Assembly (NCBI RefSeq): GCF_000402035.1
Contig: NC_021294.1
Coordinates: 124,001-188,000 of the forward strand
Reading direction: 5' to 3'
Source of the DNA: Caballeronia insecticola
Lineage (GTDB): Bacteria; Pseudomonadota; Gammaproteobacteria; Burkholderiales; Burkholderiaceae
Length of the DNA stretch: 64,000 nt
Part shown: in pieces, positions 38,137 to 47,249 of the stretch
How positions within the stretch are numbered: position 1 is the first letter of the stretch
How the letters are laid out: each line of letters opens with the position of its first letter
Program-made: the position numbers and the translations under genes
Notes under the pieces: generated by a model
What the model saw: only the letters and a program-made list of their open reading frames with translations
The model's database searches: none
What the model was told of the DNA's origin: nothing

Positions 38137-39062
38137 GAGCTTTGTCCGCCGACGATCGCGCGGGCTTCGTCGAAGGCTTCGGGAAAGCCGAGATAGACCG
38201 GCTTGCCGCCCGTGCGCATGCGCACGAAGAGCCGGTGCTCGGCCTGATACTTCACATTGCCGATAGCCAGCGCGCCGATGCCGACCGCGTCCGAGCGTGC
38301 GGCGCCCGCGAGCGGCTTGCCGTCGTCCATCACGTTGACGCCCGCAATGCCTTCGGGCGGCACGGCGTTGACGTCGGCGGCGATCAGCAGGTTCTTCGCG
38401 TGCGCGAGATCGGCAGATGTCATCACCTGCACGCCCGCGACGGCGGTAGCGAACACCACTTCGGCGCGCGCCAGTTCGCGATGCAGTTGATCCGGCGTGC
38501 CGGTCGCGACGCCGGATGTCGCGATGTCGAAGCGCCGGTTGATTTCGTCGCTCACTTGCGTGGCGCGCGACTGGCTCGAATGACTCGCCACGGCGACGAC
38601 CGCGCCGAGCGATGCCGCCATCGCCGCCGCGACGCGTCCGACCGCGCCCGTGCCGCCGAGAATCAGCACGCGCTTGCCGCCGAGATCAACGGAATGCGCG
38701 GCTTTCAGATGCTTTTCCGCAAGCGCGACGAGCGCGGCGGCTGTCGTATAAGCGCCGCTCGGATCGGTGAAGACGGAGACTTCGAAGGGCGGGACCATTG
38801 CGTTGCGGGCGCGCTCGAGCATGTCGGCGGCGAGCATCACGTCGCGTCCGCCGATGAAGATGCCGGTGCGCGACACGCCTTTCGGACCGCGCGAGAAGAT
38901 CGCGTCCTGCGTGAGTTGCACGACGCTGTCTTCATCGACATTGCAGTACGGCACGAGAATCTGATAGCCCGCGTCGGCTGCCATGTTCACGTCGAACGGG
39001 CTCATCTGCGGCGTGCTGGTGAACATGTGCAGGACGTAGGGTCTTTCGGTGGCTTCGGGCAT
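38133..39062 (-). CDS. mtdB: NAD(P)-dependent methylene-H4MPT dehydrogenase MtdB
   Basis: A 309-residue dehydrogenase that oxidises methylene-H4MPT to methenyl-H4MPT. The N-terminal catalytic half has HMFTSTPQMSPFDVNMAADA and FIGGRDVMLAADMLERARNA; the Rossmann part is GKRVLILGGTGAVGRVAAAM; ANNDVNAVPPEGI-like AADVNAVPPEGIAGVNVMDD and VGIGALAIGNVKYQAEHRLF follow. Sequence type fits MtdB better than the NADP-specific MtdA. ATG 39062 lies 73 bases after mptG. Confidence 0.95.
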   Translation of the reverse strand: MPEATERPYVLHMFTSTPQMSPFDVNMAADAGYQILVPYCNVDEDSVVQLTQDAIFSRGPKGVSRTGIFIGGRDVMLAADMLERARNAMVPPFEVSVFTDPSGAYTTAAALVALAEKHLKAAHSVDLGGKRVLILGGTGAVGRVAAAMAASLGAVVAVASHSSQSRATQVSDEINRRFDIATSGVATGTPDQLHRELARAEVVFATAVAGVQVMTSADLAHAKNLLIAADVNAVPPEGIAGVNVMDDGKPLAGAARSDAVGIGALAIGNVKYQAEHRLFVRMRTGGKPVYLGFPEAFDEARAIVGGQSS

Positions 39063-39135
39063 GGCGATGGACTCGTTGTCGTAGTGATGTCGATTCAAGC
39101 TGTCGATACGGTGACGCTCATGCTCGTGCGTGCCC

Positions 39136-40179
39136 TCACGCCGCGTTGACGCCGTGATGACGCCGCTCGGCCGCGCGCCACGTGGCGCCGCGGTTGCGGC
39201 CGGCCGCGATGGTGAATGTGAGCGGCGCGTATGACGAGGCTTGTTTTGCAGCGGCAAGCGCTCGCTCGGCGTCCTGCGCGCTCGCGACGAACGCGAAGCC
39301 GACCGGTCCCCACGATGTCTGTCCGATGCCCGCCTTCTGCCCGGCCGCGACGGCTTCGAGCGCGCGCGCGACGGCGGGGCTCGCGAATACGCCGCCTTGA
39401 ACGGGCGCGAAGTATTCGCCGATGGTTTGCTGCAGGTCGCAGAGGGCGTCGGCGAAGGTGTCGAAGTCGTGTTCCGCGACGGCGGGCAGCACGCGCATCA
39501 ACACGAGATGGCTCAGATGCGCGGCGAGCGTCGCGGGAAAGGGCGCAAGCGAGGCGAGGCCGCGCTTTTCCTCGTCGCCGTGCAGGCCTTCGCGCGAGGT
39601 ATCGTCGATGAGAAGGACGCGCCATTCATCGGGAAACGGCTGTCTCGCGATGAGCGGCGGCAACGTTGTCGCGGACGCGTTGCGTGCGTCGCGCCCGCCG
39701 TCGACGAGCAGGCCGCCATGATCGAATCCGTGGATGCCGATGCCGGAGCGCGCGCCGCGCGCGAGCATGCGGGCGATGTCGGCGGTGGTGGCTTCGTGGC
39801 CGCGCACGCGGGCGAAAGCGGTGCCGAGCGCGAGCGCCAGTTGTGTGCCGGAACCCAGACCCGTGTGAGCGCGCGGTGCGTCGTGTAGTTCGATATCGAC
39901 TGCAGGGCCGGGACCCAGCGCGGCTTCGAGCTTCGCGAGGTGCTGCTCGATGCGTTCGCGTTGGGCGTCGCTTACCGCGCCTTCGATGTTCGCGCGATGG
40001 CTCGCTCCCGGCGCGCGGCGCGCGGTGATGCGCGTGCCGTGCGTGTCGATGGCGAGGCCCATGCTGCCGAATACACGGCCGAGCGAGCCGTTCGGATCGA
40101 TAAAGCCGAGATGCAGGCGTGCAGGCGATTCCACTGTGATCGCCGTGGGCGGCGACAAGCGTCCGGGGGAGGTCTGCAT
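39136..40179 (-). CDS. mptG: Beta-ribofuranosylaminobenzene 5'-phosphate synthase
   Basis: A 347-residue GHMP-like enzyme that joins PRPP with 4-hydroxybenzoate or p-aminobenzoate in the first committed step of H4MPT arm synthesis. Diagnostic parts are VESPARLHLGFIDPNGSLGR, VFGSMGLAID, APRAHTGLGSGTQLALALGT (the glycine-rich GHMP motif), GIGIHGFDHGGLLVDGG and GQTSWGPVGFAFV. ATG 40179 with GGGGGAGG upstream is the chosen start. It heads the mptG-mtdB-mch string. Confidence 0.94.
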   Translation of the reverse strand: MQTSPGRLSPPTAITVESPARLHLGFIDPNGSLGRVFGSMGLAIDTHGTRITARRAPGASHRANIEGAVSDAQRERIEQHLAKLEAALGPGPAVDIELHDAPRAHTGLGSGTQLALALGTAFARVRGHEATTADIARMLARGARSGIGIHGFDHGGLLVDGGRDARNASATTLPPLIARQPFPDEWRVLLIDDTSREGLHGDEEKRGLASLAPFPATLAAHLSHLVLMRVLPAVAEHDFDTFADALCDLQQTIGEYFAPVQGGVFASPAVARALEAVAAGQKAGIGQTSWGPVGFAFVASAQDAERALAAAKQASSYAPLTFTIAAGRNRGATWRAAERRHHGVNAA

Positions 40180-40234
40180 CGAAGTGGGCTTCCTGTTGGC
40201 GGATTTCCTTTGGGCCTTGGAGTTAGGCAAATCC

Positions 40235-40365
40235 TGTACCAGGAAGGGGTTTTGTTTCTTCGCTTTTGCTTGGGTTGGTCGTAGGAACTTGCTTTCGCGT
40301 TGGTTTATTAGCGTGCCGCCCCGCACAGGGGCAACGCTAATAGACCAACGCGAATTCAGGATTCA
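40235..40365. repeat. Short copy of the dispersed repeat with palindrome
   Basis: The core at 40296-40352 is an imperfect palindrome: CGCGTTGGTTTATTAGCGT pairs with ACGCTAATAGACCAACGCG around GCCGCCCCGCACAGGGGC. The flanks (TTTGTTTCTTCGCTTTTGCT and CGAATTCAGGATT) match the outer parts of the 10.7/11.3-kb element, so the copy has lost the interior. It lies between the pterin dehydratase gene and mptG and may act as a terminator-like structure. Confidence 0.75.
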
Positions 40366-40397
40366 ACGAACGAACAAACAAACGAGCAAGCAAGCCA

Positions 40398-40775
40398 TCA
40401 AGCGTCGTACTTGATATACCGAAACCGCTGATCATCGGAAGGCGTGCCCTCGAGAGGACCATCTTCCTTCGCGGGTTGCCACTGCAAGACATCTTCGATC
40501 TTGGAAGCCAGCGCGAAGTCTTTATCGGTGATGCCTTTCGCCGAATGCGTCTTGAGCTTGACGACGACAAACGCATAAGACACCGTCAAGTCCGGATGAT
40601 GCCAGGCGGCTTCGGCCAAATGCCCCACGGTATTGACCACCATGAGCGTGCCTTTCCAGCCTTCGGTTTTGATCTTGCGTCTGAGCCAGCCGTCTTCGAG
40701 ATACCAGTGCTTGAGGGCGCCGGTCAGACGCTGCTGGACCTCTTCATCGGAATAGACTTTTTCTGTTTGAGCCAT
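40398..40775 (-). CDS. Pterin-4a-carbinolamine dehydratase
   Basis: A 125-residue PCD/PhhB-fold protein. The active-site motif is EAAWHHPDLTVSYAFVVVKL, with the two histidines needed for dehydration, and a downstream THSAKGITDKDFALASKIED. PCD genes are regular companions of bacterial H4MPT clusters, where a pterin-modifying or recycling role is assumed. A short AACG/AAAC-rich direct repeat tract (40365-40395) lies just behind its stop. It is divergent from xoxF. Confidence 0.9.
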   Translation of the reverse strand: MAQTEKVYSDEEVQQRLTGALKHWYLEDGWLRRKIKTEGWKGTLMVVNTVGHLAEAAWHHPDLTVSYAFVVVKLKTHSAKGITDKDFALASKIEDVLQWQPAKEDGPLEGTPSDDQRFRYIKYDA

Positions 40776-41191
40776 GGCGACGCCTCCGGAAAGATGAAAA
40801 CACCAATCAAGTATGCGCCGCTCGAAGCAAGCTCACCATTTAAAACCCTTAAGCGAAAGCCCTAAGCGGAGCATGCTGCGACGCGTCATGTCACGCGCGC
40901 CGCTTAACCGTTCCTCAAGTGTTCCATCGCGCGCATTCTTTCGCGTATTTGACACAGTATGTGTCGCCATCCGACGTGGATTCGTCTGCACGCGACAGCA
41001 GTGCCCGCCAAATTCCCGATTTAAAGCAAATGCTCAAAACCGGCATGGAATATGCAAATGGCCTCTCTACGCAAGCGTCCGGCAATGCACCGGGCAAAGC
41101 GCAACTCGTTACCTGCATTTGAAGGCGCGCACGATGCAACCCGGTAGCGTGGTCATCCCTGGGTCGGAGGCATCACCATTCTGGAGGAGAC
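40776..41191. promoter_or_regulatory. xoxF upstream region with palindrome
   Basis: A 416-base region without a credible gene. It contains the perfect palindrome GACACAGTATGTGTC at 40951-40965, overlapping a TTGACA box at 40949-40954, and two direct copies of GCAAATG (41026-41032 and 41054-41060, 28 bases apart). These are candidate regulator sites; no protein is assigned. GGAGGAGAC precedes the xoxF start. Confidence 0.45.
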
Positions 41192-43003
41192 ATGAACTTA
41201 CGCACCCTGGTTCTTGGACTGGCGGTGGTCGCGACAGCGGGCCTGAATTCTTACGTCGCTCAGGCCGACTCGCAGCTCGACAGCCTGATCAAGAATCCCT
41301 CGAACTGGGCGGCGCAAGCGGGCGATTATTCGAATCACCGCTATAGCACGCTCAAGCAAATCAACGAAAACAACGTCGGCAAGCTACAGGTTGCCTGGAC
41401 CATGTCGACTGGTGTGCTGCGCGGCCATGAGGGTTCGCCGCTCGTCATCGGCGACACGATGTATATCCACTCGCCGTTTCCCAACAAGGTTATCGCCATC
41501 AACCTGAAGGATCAGACCTTCATCTGGCAATACCAGCCCAAGCAGGATCAGCAAGTCATCTCGGTGATGTGCTGCGACACGGTCAACCGCGGTCTCGCTT
41601 ATGGCGACGGCAAGATCTTCCTCCAGCAAGCCGATACCAAACTCGTCGCGCTCGACGCTAAAACCGGCGACGTCGTATGGACCGCGCAGAACGGCGATCC
41701 GAAGAAGGGCGAAACCAACACCAACGCGCCGCACGTATTCGGCGACAAGGTGCTGACCGGCATCTCGGGCGGTGAGTTCGGCGTGCGCGGACGTCTCGTC
41801 GCATACAACATCAAGGACGGCAAGGAAGTCTGGAAGGCCTATAGCGTCGGCCCCGACAGCGAAATGCTGATGGACCCGCAAACGACGATGACCTGGGCGG
41901 ACGGCAAGATGGTGCCGGTCGGCGCGGACTCGTCGCTCAAGAGCTGGCAGGGCGATCAGTGGAAGTACGGCGGCGGCACGACGTGGGGATGGTACGCATG
42001 GGATCCGAAGTTGAATCTCATCTACTACGGCACGGGCAACCCCGGAACATGGAACCCGACGCAACGTCCCGGCGACAACAAGTGGTCGATGACGATCTTC
42101 GCTCGCGATCTGAACACCGGCAAAGCGAAGTGGGCTTATCAGATGACGCCTCACGACGAGTGGGACTATGACGGCGTCAACGAGATGATCCTGTCGGACC
42201 TGAACATCGGCGGCAAGAAAGTGCCCGCGATCGTTCACTTCGACCGCAACGGCTTCGGCTACACGCTGAATCGCGAAACGGGCGAACTGCTCGTCGCGCA
42301 GAAGTACGACCCGGCGGTGAACTGGGCCGACAGCGTCGATCTGAAGAGCGGCCTGCCGATTCGTAACGCGAGCTACTCGACGCAAAAGGCCGGTCCCGAT
42401 CACAACGTGAAGAACATCTGCCCCGCGGCGCTCGGCTCGAAGGATCAGCAGCCGGCAGCGTTCGATCCGGGTTCGAGCCTGTTCCTCGTGCCGACGAATC
42501 ACGTCTGCATGGATTACGAGCCGTTCCAGGTCGATTACGTGTCGGGTCAGCCGTTCGTCGGCGCAACGCTCTCGATGTATCCGGGCCCGAACGAGAAGGG
42601 CGCGATGGGCAACTTCATCGCATGGGATGCGGCCAAGGGCAAGATCGTGTGGTCCAAGCCGGAGAAGTTCTCGGTGTGGTCGGGCGCGCTCGCCACGGCC
42701 GGCGGCGTGGTCTTCTACGGCACGCTCGAAGGCTACATCAAGGCAGTGCGCATCAAGGACGGCAAGGAGCTGTGGAAGTTCAAGACGCCGTCCGGGATTA
42801 TCGGCAACGTGTTCACTTATCAATACCAGGGCAAGCAGTTCATCGGCGTGTATTCGGGCATTGGCGGCTGGGCCGGCATCGGCATGGCAGCGGGTCTCGA
42901 GAAGTCGACGGAAGGCCTGGGCGCGGTCGGTGGCTACAAGGACCTCGCTAAGTACACGGCCCTCGGCGGCACGCTTTTCGTGTTCGCGATTCCGGGTGGT
43001 TGA
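41192..43003 (+). CDS. xoxF: Lanthanide-dependent PQQ methanol dehydrogenase XoxF
   Basis: A 603-residue periplasmic quinoprotein with signal peptide (residues 1-25). Eight-bladed propeller repeats end in W-docking motifs such as [10 protein letters not shown] and GKEVWKAY. The vicinal disulfide C127-C128 is in [11 protein letters not shown]. Metal ligands are E195, N283 and D325, with the extra Asp D327 (DEWDYDGVN) that marks rare-earth-dependent XoxF; calcium MxaF has Ala there. It oxidises methanol (and perhaps formaldehyde) and passes electrons to XoxG. No mxaF is in the window. Confidence 0.97.
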   Translation: MNLRTLVLGLAVVATAGLNSYVAQADSQLDSLIKNPSNWAAQAGDYSNHRYSTLKQINENNVGKLQVAWTMSTGVLRGHEGSPLVIGDTMYIHSPFPNKVIAINLKDQTFIWQYQPKQDQQVISVMCCDTVNRGLAYGDGKIFLQQADTKLVALDAKTGDVVWTAQNGDPKKGETNTNAPHVFGDKVLTGISGGEFGVRGRLVAYNIKDGKEVWKAYSVGPDSEMLMDPQTTMTWADGKMVPVGADSSLKSWQGDQWKYGGGTTWGWYAWDPKLNLIYYGTGNPGTWNPTQRPGDNKWSMTIFARDLNTGKAKWAYQMTPHDEWDYDGVNEMILSDLNIGGKKVPAIVHFDRNGFGYTLNRETGELLVAQKYDPAVNWADSVDLKSGLPIRNASYSTQKAGPDHNVKNICPAALGSKDQQPAAFDPGSSLFLVPTNHVCMDYEPFQVDYVSGQPFVGATLSMYPGPNEKGAMGNFIAWDAAKGKIVWSKPEKFSVWSGALATAGGVVFYGTLEGYIKAVRIKDGKELWKFKTPSGIIGNVFTYQYQGKQFIGVYSGIGGWAGIGMAAGLEKSTEGLGAVGGYKDLAKYTALGGTLFVFAIPGG

Positions 43004-43108
43004 TGCACATCGCAGTTCATGATTGATCTCGCAGCAAGGCGCGGCGGCTGCAATGGCCGCCGCGCCGCAAAACCCCCTAATAAAAGACATGTTCAAGGAG
43101 TCAGACGT

Positions 43109-43528
43109 ATGAAAGGCCGATCACTCTTGCTGCTGTCGATGGCGCTCGCTGCGTCTTCCGCTTCATTTGCCCAGACGGCGCCGAGTTCGGGACAGATGAA
43201 GCCGGTCGCGTATAAGGTCGTCGACGGCAACAAGGTAGACAGCGACACGCTGCAAGGCTGGAAGACATGGCGCGCGCTTGCGTGCGAACGTTGTCACGGG
43301 GCGAAGCAGGAAGGTATGGTCGGCCCGTCGCTGATCGACGCTTTCAAGTCGCTGGACAAGAACGAATTTCATCGCACTGTGTTTGGCGGACGCGTGGACA
43401 AGGGCATGCCCGATTTCAGCACGAGCCAGATGATGCAGAAGAACTGGGAGAACCTCTATGCCTATCTCAAGGGGCGCTCCGACGGCAAGATCAATCCCGG
43501 CGACTTGCAGGCGATCGATGCAAAATAA
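43109..43528 (+). CDS. xoxG: Cytochrome c of the XoxF system
   Basis: A 139-residue periplasmic cytochrome with signal peptide (about 1-21, cut after SFA). Heme binds to CERCH (C59, C62, H63); the likely axial Met is in KGMPDFSTS. It is the usual electron acceptor of XoxF. AAGGAG lies eight bases before ATG 43109. The gene is 105 bases after xoxF and on the same strand. Confidence 0.93.
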   Translation: MKGRSLLLLSMALAASSASFAQTAPSSGQMKPVAYKVVDGNKVDSDTLQGWKTWRALACERCHGAKQEGMVGPSLIDAFKSLDKNEFHRTVFGGRVDKGMPDFSTSQMMQKNWENLYAYLKGRSDGKINPGDLQAIDAK

Positions 43529-43593
43529 GGACGTCGTGTGCCCGATGGCCGGGCTGACGTCCGATGATTGCTTTCATACCCGGAGGTGTGTCG

Positions 43594-44505
43594 ATGTCTG
43601 ATCGTCATGTAAGCCGCGCCGCTTCGTTTCGATTCGCAGTTGCACTGTGCGCGGCGCTCGCAACGTTCTCGGCGCAACAGGCCGTAGCGCAAGGTGCGGC
43701 CGCGCCGCCGCCCAACCTGCCCAACAACGATGGCGCGGACGGCGTGCTGCGCGTATGCGCGGACCCCAACAACATGCCGCTCTCGAACCAGAAGGGCGAG
43801 GGCTTCGAGAACAAGATCGCGAACCAGATGGCGAGCGATTTCGGCTACAAGATCGAATACACGTACTGGCCGCAACGCATGGGCTTCGTGCGTAATACCT
43901 TGCGCGATAAAGTCCCGCAGACCGAACGCTTCAAGTGCGATCTGATTATCGGCGTGCCCAAAGGTTATGAACTCACCGCGACCACGCGGCCATATCTGCA
44001 TTCCACCTACGCGATGGTGTTCCCGAACAAGCCCGAATACGCGAGCATCAAGACGCCTTCGGACCTGATGAGCCTGCCGCCCGATCAGTTGAAGAAGATG
44101 AAGCTCGGCATCTTCGTGAAGAGTCCGGCAGTGGACTGGCTGCTCAGTCATGACCTGATCAATCAGGCGGTTTCATATCAAGGACAGAGCGGCGATCCGG
44201 AAGCGTTTCCGGGCGCGATGATCGAGCAGGATCTGGTCAAGGGCAACGTCGATGCGGCTTTCGTATGGGGGCCGATCGCGGGCTATTTCGTCAATCGCTC
44301 AGACAACAAGGTTCGCCTCGTGCCGTTCCCGGCCGGGCAGCCGATCCGCTTCGACTATGAAATCTCGATGGGCGTGCGCTATGGCGAGAAGGCGTGGCGC
44401 GACAAGGTCGATAACTGGATCGCATCGAATCAGCCGAAGATCGACGAGATACTGACCAGCTATCAGGTTCCGTTGCTGCCGTTGCAGCCGGTGGCCGCGC
44501 AATGA
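43594..44505 (+). CDS. xoxJ: XoxJ periplasmic binding protein
   Basis: A 303-residue periplasmic binding-protein-like protein with signal peptide (about 1-33). It has LRVCADPNNMPLSNQKGEGF, YWPQRMGFVRNTL, KCDLIIGVPKGYELTATTRP and VKGNVDAAFVWGPIAGYFV, the layout of MoxJ/XoxJ, which helps activate or mature the quinoprotein. GGAGGTG precedes ATG 43594. An ATG at 43564 is in frame but poorly placed. The stop overlaps the next gene (ATGA). Confidence 0.93.
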   Translation: MSDRHVSRAASFRFAVALCAALATFSAQQAVAQGAAAPPPNLPNNDGADGVLRVCADPNNMPLSNQKGEGFENKIANQMASDFGYKIEYTYWPQRMGFVRNTLRDKVPQTERFKCDLIIGVPKGYELTATTRPYLHSTYAMVFPNKPEYASIKTPSDLMSLPPDQLKKMKLGIFVKSPAVDWLLSHDLINQAVSYQGQSGDPEAFPGAMIEQDLVKGNVDAAFVWGPIAGYFVNRSDNKVRLVPFPAGQPIRFDYEISMGVRYGEKAWRDKVDNWIASNQPKIDEILTSYQVPLLPLQPVAAQ

Positions 44506-45272
44506 AGCGAATGAACGGGGTTTCGCTTCGCGCGTGGACATTGGCTTGCGCAGGCTTCGCGATGTCGCTGGCTGCAACGAGTTCGCTTGCCGCCGACGCG
44601 CCCGCGGCTTCCGCGCCCGGCGTTCAGATCGCGCCTGCCGAGAATCTGCTGTTCATGCAGCCGCACCTGAAGGGCGTCGAGCCGCAGACCGAACTTGACT
44701 ACGCGGTGGATTATTCCGGGCCGCCGTCGAAAGTGAACGACACTGTGCGCGTGCTCGTTGTGAGTCCGGGCAACGCCAAGAACGACGCGCGTGTGACGGA
44801 TCGCACCGGCAGCGTCAACGTGCCGGGCGGGCTGCCGTGCAATCCGGTGATCATCTATTTTCTCGAACACGATATCGCCGAGATGGAACAGCTCACGGGC
44901 GGCCAGCGGCGCTATTTCCAGCAGCGCGTGCGCATGGCGCTCGCAGCGGGGCCGGCGATCACGCCGGTGTCCAGCGAGTCGCTCGGTCTCGGCAAGCATG
45001 CGAACGCACAACAGATCGTCATTCAGCCTTATTTGAACGATCCCAACGCGGAGCGGTTCGGCAAGTATCTGGGCAAGCGCTATACGTTCGTCGTGGCCGA
45101 CGACGTGCCCGGACGTCTGCTCATGATTCGCACCGAAGTGCCCGGCGAAGGCAACGATTTTGCGCATCCGATGATGAAGGAAACCGTGGCCTTTCAAGGC
45201 GCGCTCAAGAACCTGAGTCCGCCTGGCGGCGCGCCGGTCAAGTCATCCAATGCACCCCGGGCCAGCCGATGA
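44502..45272 (+). CDS. Exported protein of unknown function in xox operon
   Basis: A 256-residue protein with signal peptide (about 1-30, SLAAD-AP). The mature part has QIAPAENLLFMQPHLKGVEP, a beta-rich middle, HDIAEMEQLTGGQRRYFQQR and YTFVVADDVPGRLLMIRTEV. No catalytic motif or membrane helix is seen, and one Cys remains (GGLPCNP). Coupled translation with xoxJ (4-base overlap) suggests a role in XoxF maturation or electron transfer. No established family is recognised. Confidence 0.8.
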   Translation: MKRMNGVSLRAWTLACAGFAMSLAATSSLAADAPAASAPGVQIAPAENLLFMQPHLKGVEPQTELDYAVDYSGPPSKVNDTVRVLVVSPGNAKNDARVTDRTGSVNVPGGLPCNPVIIYFLEHDIAEMEQLTGGQRRYFQQRVRMALAAGPAITPVSSESLGLGKHANAQQIVIQPYLNDPNAERFGKYLGKRYTFVVADDVPGRLLMIRTEVPGEGNDFAHPMMKETVAFQGALKNLSPPGGAPVKSSNAPRASR

Positions 45273-45320
45273 GGGCGCGTTTGCCTTAGCTTGAGCATCT
45301 TGTGCGAGGCACCCGACGCC

Positions 45321-46295
45321 GTGAACTTCATCCGTTCCCTGACGCTGCGCCAGTTGCAGATCTTCGTGATCGCGAGCCGCTGTCCGAGCTTTGCGCGCGC
45401 CGCCGAGGAACTGCATCTCACGCAGCCCGCGGTATCGATGCAAATCCGTCAGCTGGAAGAAGCCATCGGTCTGCCGTTGTTCGAACGGGTTGCGCGCCGT
45501 CTTGCGCTCACTGAAGCCGGCGAACGGCTATCGCATCATGCGAGTCGGATTCTCGGCGAGATCAAGGATGCCGAAGACGCGATGATGTCGCTCACGCAAG
45601 CCGACAGCGGCTCGATTGCGGTGAGCATCGTCAGTTCGGCAACGTACTTCGCACCGAAGCTGCTCGCGCTCTACTCGCAGCAGTATCCGAAAGTCGATGT
45701 GCATTTTTCCGTGGGCAATCGCGAGACGCTTTTGCGCCTGTTGCAGGACAACGCGACCGATCTCGCGATCATGGGGCGTCCGCCGCCTGAACTCGGCACA
45801 ACGGCAGAGCCGCTCGCCTATCACCCGCATGTGATCGTCGCGCCGTTGTCGCATCCGCTGCGTCATGCGCACGGCTTCGACTTGCAGGAACTGGCGGGCG
45901 ATACCTTTCTGCTGCGCGAGCCCGGCTCCGGCACGCGTATGGTCGCTGAACACGTCTTTCGCCAGAACCTCTTCGTGCCCGCGCGCAGCGTCACGCTTGG
46001 CAGCAACGAGACCATCAAGCAAGCCGTGATGGCGGGCATGGGCGTGAGCCTCATCTCGTTGCATACGCTCGGGCTTGAATTGCGTACCGGCGAGATCGCC
46101 GTGCTCGAAGTGAACGGCACGCCTGTCGAACGCACATGGCAACTCGTGCATGCGCGCTCGAAGCAGCTTTCGCCGACCTGTCTCGCGTTTCGACGCTTCC
46201 TGCTCGAACACGCCGAGCCGTTTCTCGAACGTGAATTCGCACCGTTCGGCCTGCGCCGGCCCAGACGGCTCGCCGAAGCGGACGGCACGCGATGA
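45321..46295 (+). CDS. LysR-family regulator, CbbR-like, inside the xox operon
   Basis: A 324-residue regulator from GTG 45321 (a TTG at 45291 is the alternative). The helix-turn-helix LTLRQLQIFVIASRCPSFAR, then AAEELHLTQPAVSMQIRQLE, and the effector-domain phrase GNRETLLRLLQDNATDLAIM followed by GRPP are typical of CbbR. The stop overlaps the next gene. CbbR activates the Calvin operon, which lacks an adjacent regulator gene here. Assignment is by sequence pattern and not certain; other LysR proteins share parts of it. Confidence 0.75.
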   Translation: MNFIRSLTLRQLQIFVIASRCPSFARAAEELHLTQPAVSMQIRQLEEAIGLPLFERVARRLALTEAGERLSHHASRILGEIKDAEDAMMSLTQADSGSIAVSIVSSATYFAPKLLALYSQQYPKVDVHFSVGNRETLLRLLQDNATDLAIMGRPPPELGTTAEPLAYHPHVIVAPLSHPLRHAHGFDLQELAGDTFLLREPGSGTRMVAEHVFRQNLFVPARSVTLGSNETIKQAVMAGMGVSLISLHTLGLELRTGEIAVLEVNGTPVERTWQLVHARSKQLSPTCLAFRRFLLEHAEPFLEREFAPFGLRRPRRLAEADGTR

Positions 46296-47224
46296 ATCTC
46301 GCAGCAGCATGGCGGCGGATTGCGTTCGTCATACTGATTGCATCTGCAACTATCGCGCGCGCGGAAAACGCGCTGACGGTTCAGCAGATCGCGCCGGGCA
46401 ACTATGCGCATCGCGGCCACGACGATGTCGCGACACCCGCGAATGGCGGCGATATCGCGAATGTCGGCTTTATCGTGGGGACGCGCTGCGTGGCCGTGAT
46501 CGACACAGGCGGCACGCTGGCGGAAGGCCGCGCCTTGCGCACCGCAATACGCGCGGTCACGCCGTTGCCGGTGTGTTATGTCATCAACACGCACATGCAT
46601 CCGGATCATATCTTCGGCAATGCGGCGTTCAAGGACGATCATCCGCAGTTCGTCGGCAGCGTGAGGCTCGCGCAGGCGGAAGCGGCGCGCGCCGACAACT
46701 ATATGCGCGCGCTGAATCGCGAACTCGGTGCGGCCGCGAAAGGCAGCGAAATCATCCCGCCGACGCGCACCATCGACGGAATCGGCACGCTCGATCTCGG
46801 CGGCCGGACGCTTACGTTGCGCACCTGGAAAACGGCGCATACGAACAACGATTTAACGGTATACGATGAGAAGAGCGCCACGTTGTGGACCGGCGATCTG
46901 CTTTTTGTCGGCTGTATTCCGGTCGTGGATGGCAGCGTCGTCGGCTGGCTCGACGATATCGCGCGCATTCGACAGATGAATCCGCGTCATGTCGTGCCGG
47001 GACACGGTCCGCTCGATCCGCCGTGGCCGCAATCGCTCGACGCAGAAGCGCGTTATCTCGCCGATCTGGCGCGCGACGTGCGTGCGGCAATCAAGAAGGG
47101 CGAGACGATTCAGCAGGCCGTCGACAGCATCGGCGTGGATGACGGGCAGAAATGGCTTCTCTTCGACATCTATCACCGTCGCAACGTGACGGCCGCGTAT
47201 GCGGAACTGGAGTGGGAGCAGTAG
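46292..47224 (+). CDS. Quinoprotein relay metallo-hydrolase, intact metal site
   Basis: A 310-residue periplasmic metallo-beta-lactamase-fold protein with signal peptide (about 1-24). Zinc ligands are complete: THMHPDHIFGN (H101, H103, D105, H106), TAHTNND, WTGDLLFVG and VVPGHGP. It matches the second hydrolase of the so-called quinoprotein relay set found with PQQ dehydrogenases and SoxYZ-like carriers. Substrate is unknown. It starts inside the LysR stop codon and is followed by the carrier. Confidence 0.87.
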   Translation: MNLAAAWRRIAFVILIASATIARAENALTVQQIAPGNYAHRGHDDVATPANGGDIANVGFIVGTRCVAVIDTGGTLAEGRALRTAIRAVTPLPVCYVINTHMHPDHIFGNAAFKDDHPQFVGSVRLAQAEAARADNYMRALNRELGAAAKGSEIIPPTRTIDGIGTLDLGGRTLTLRTWKTAHTNNDLTVYDEKSATLWTGDLLFVGCIPVVDGSVVGWLDDIARIRQMNPRHVVPGHGPLDPPWPQSLDAEARYLADLARDVRAAIKKGETIQQAVDSIGVDDGQKWLLFDIYHRRNVTAAYAELEWEQ

Positions 47225-47249
47225 CGCCGAGGCGCACTGGAGGGACATC

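Noticed and set aside
41384..43096. 570-codon minus-strand frame opposite xoxF
   Set aside because: Shadow of xoxF.
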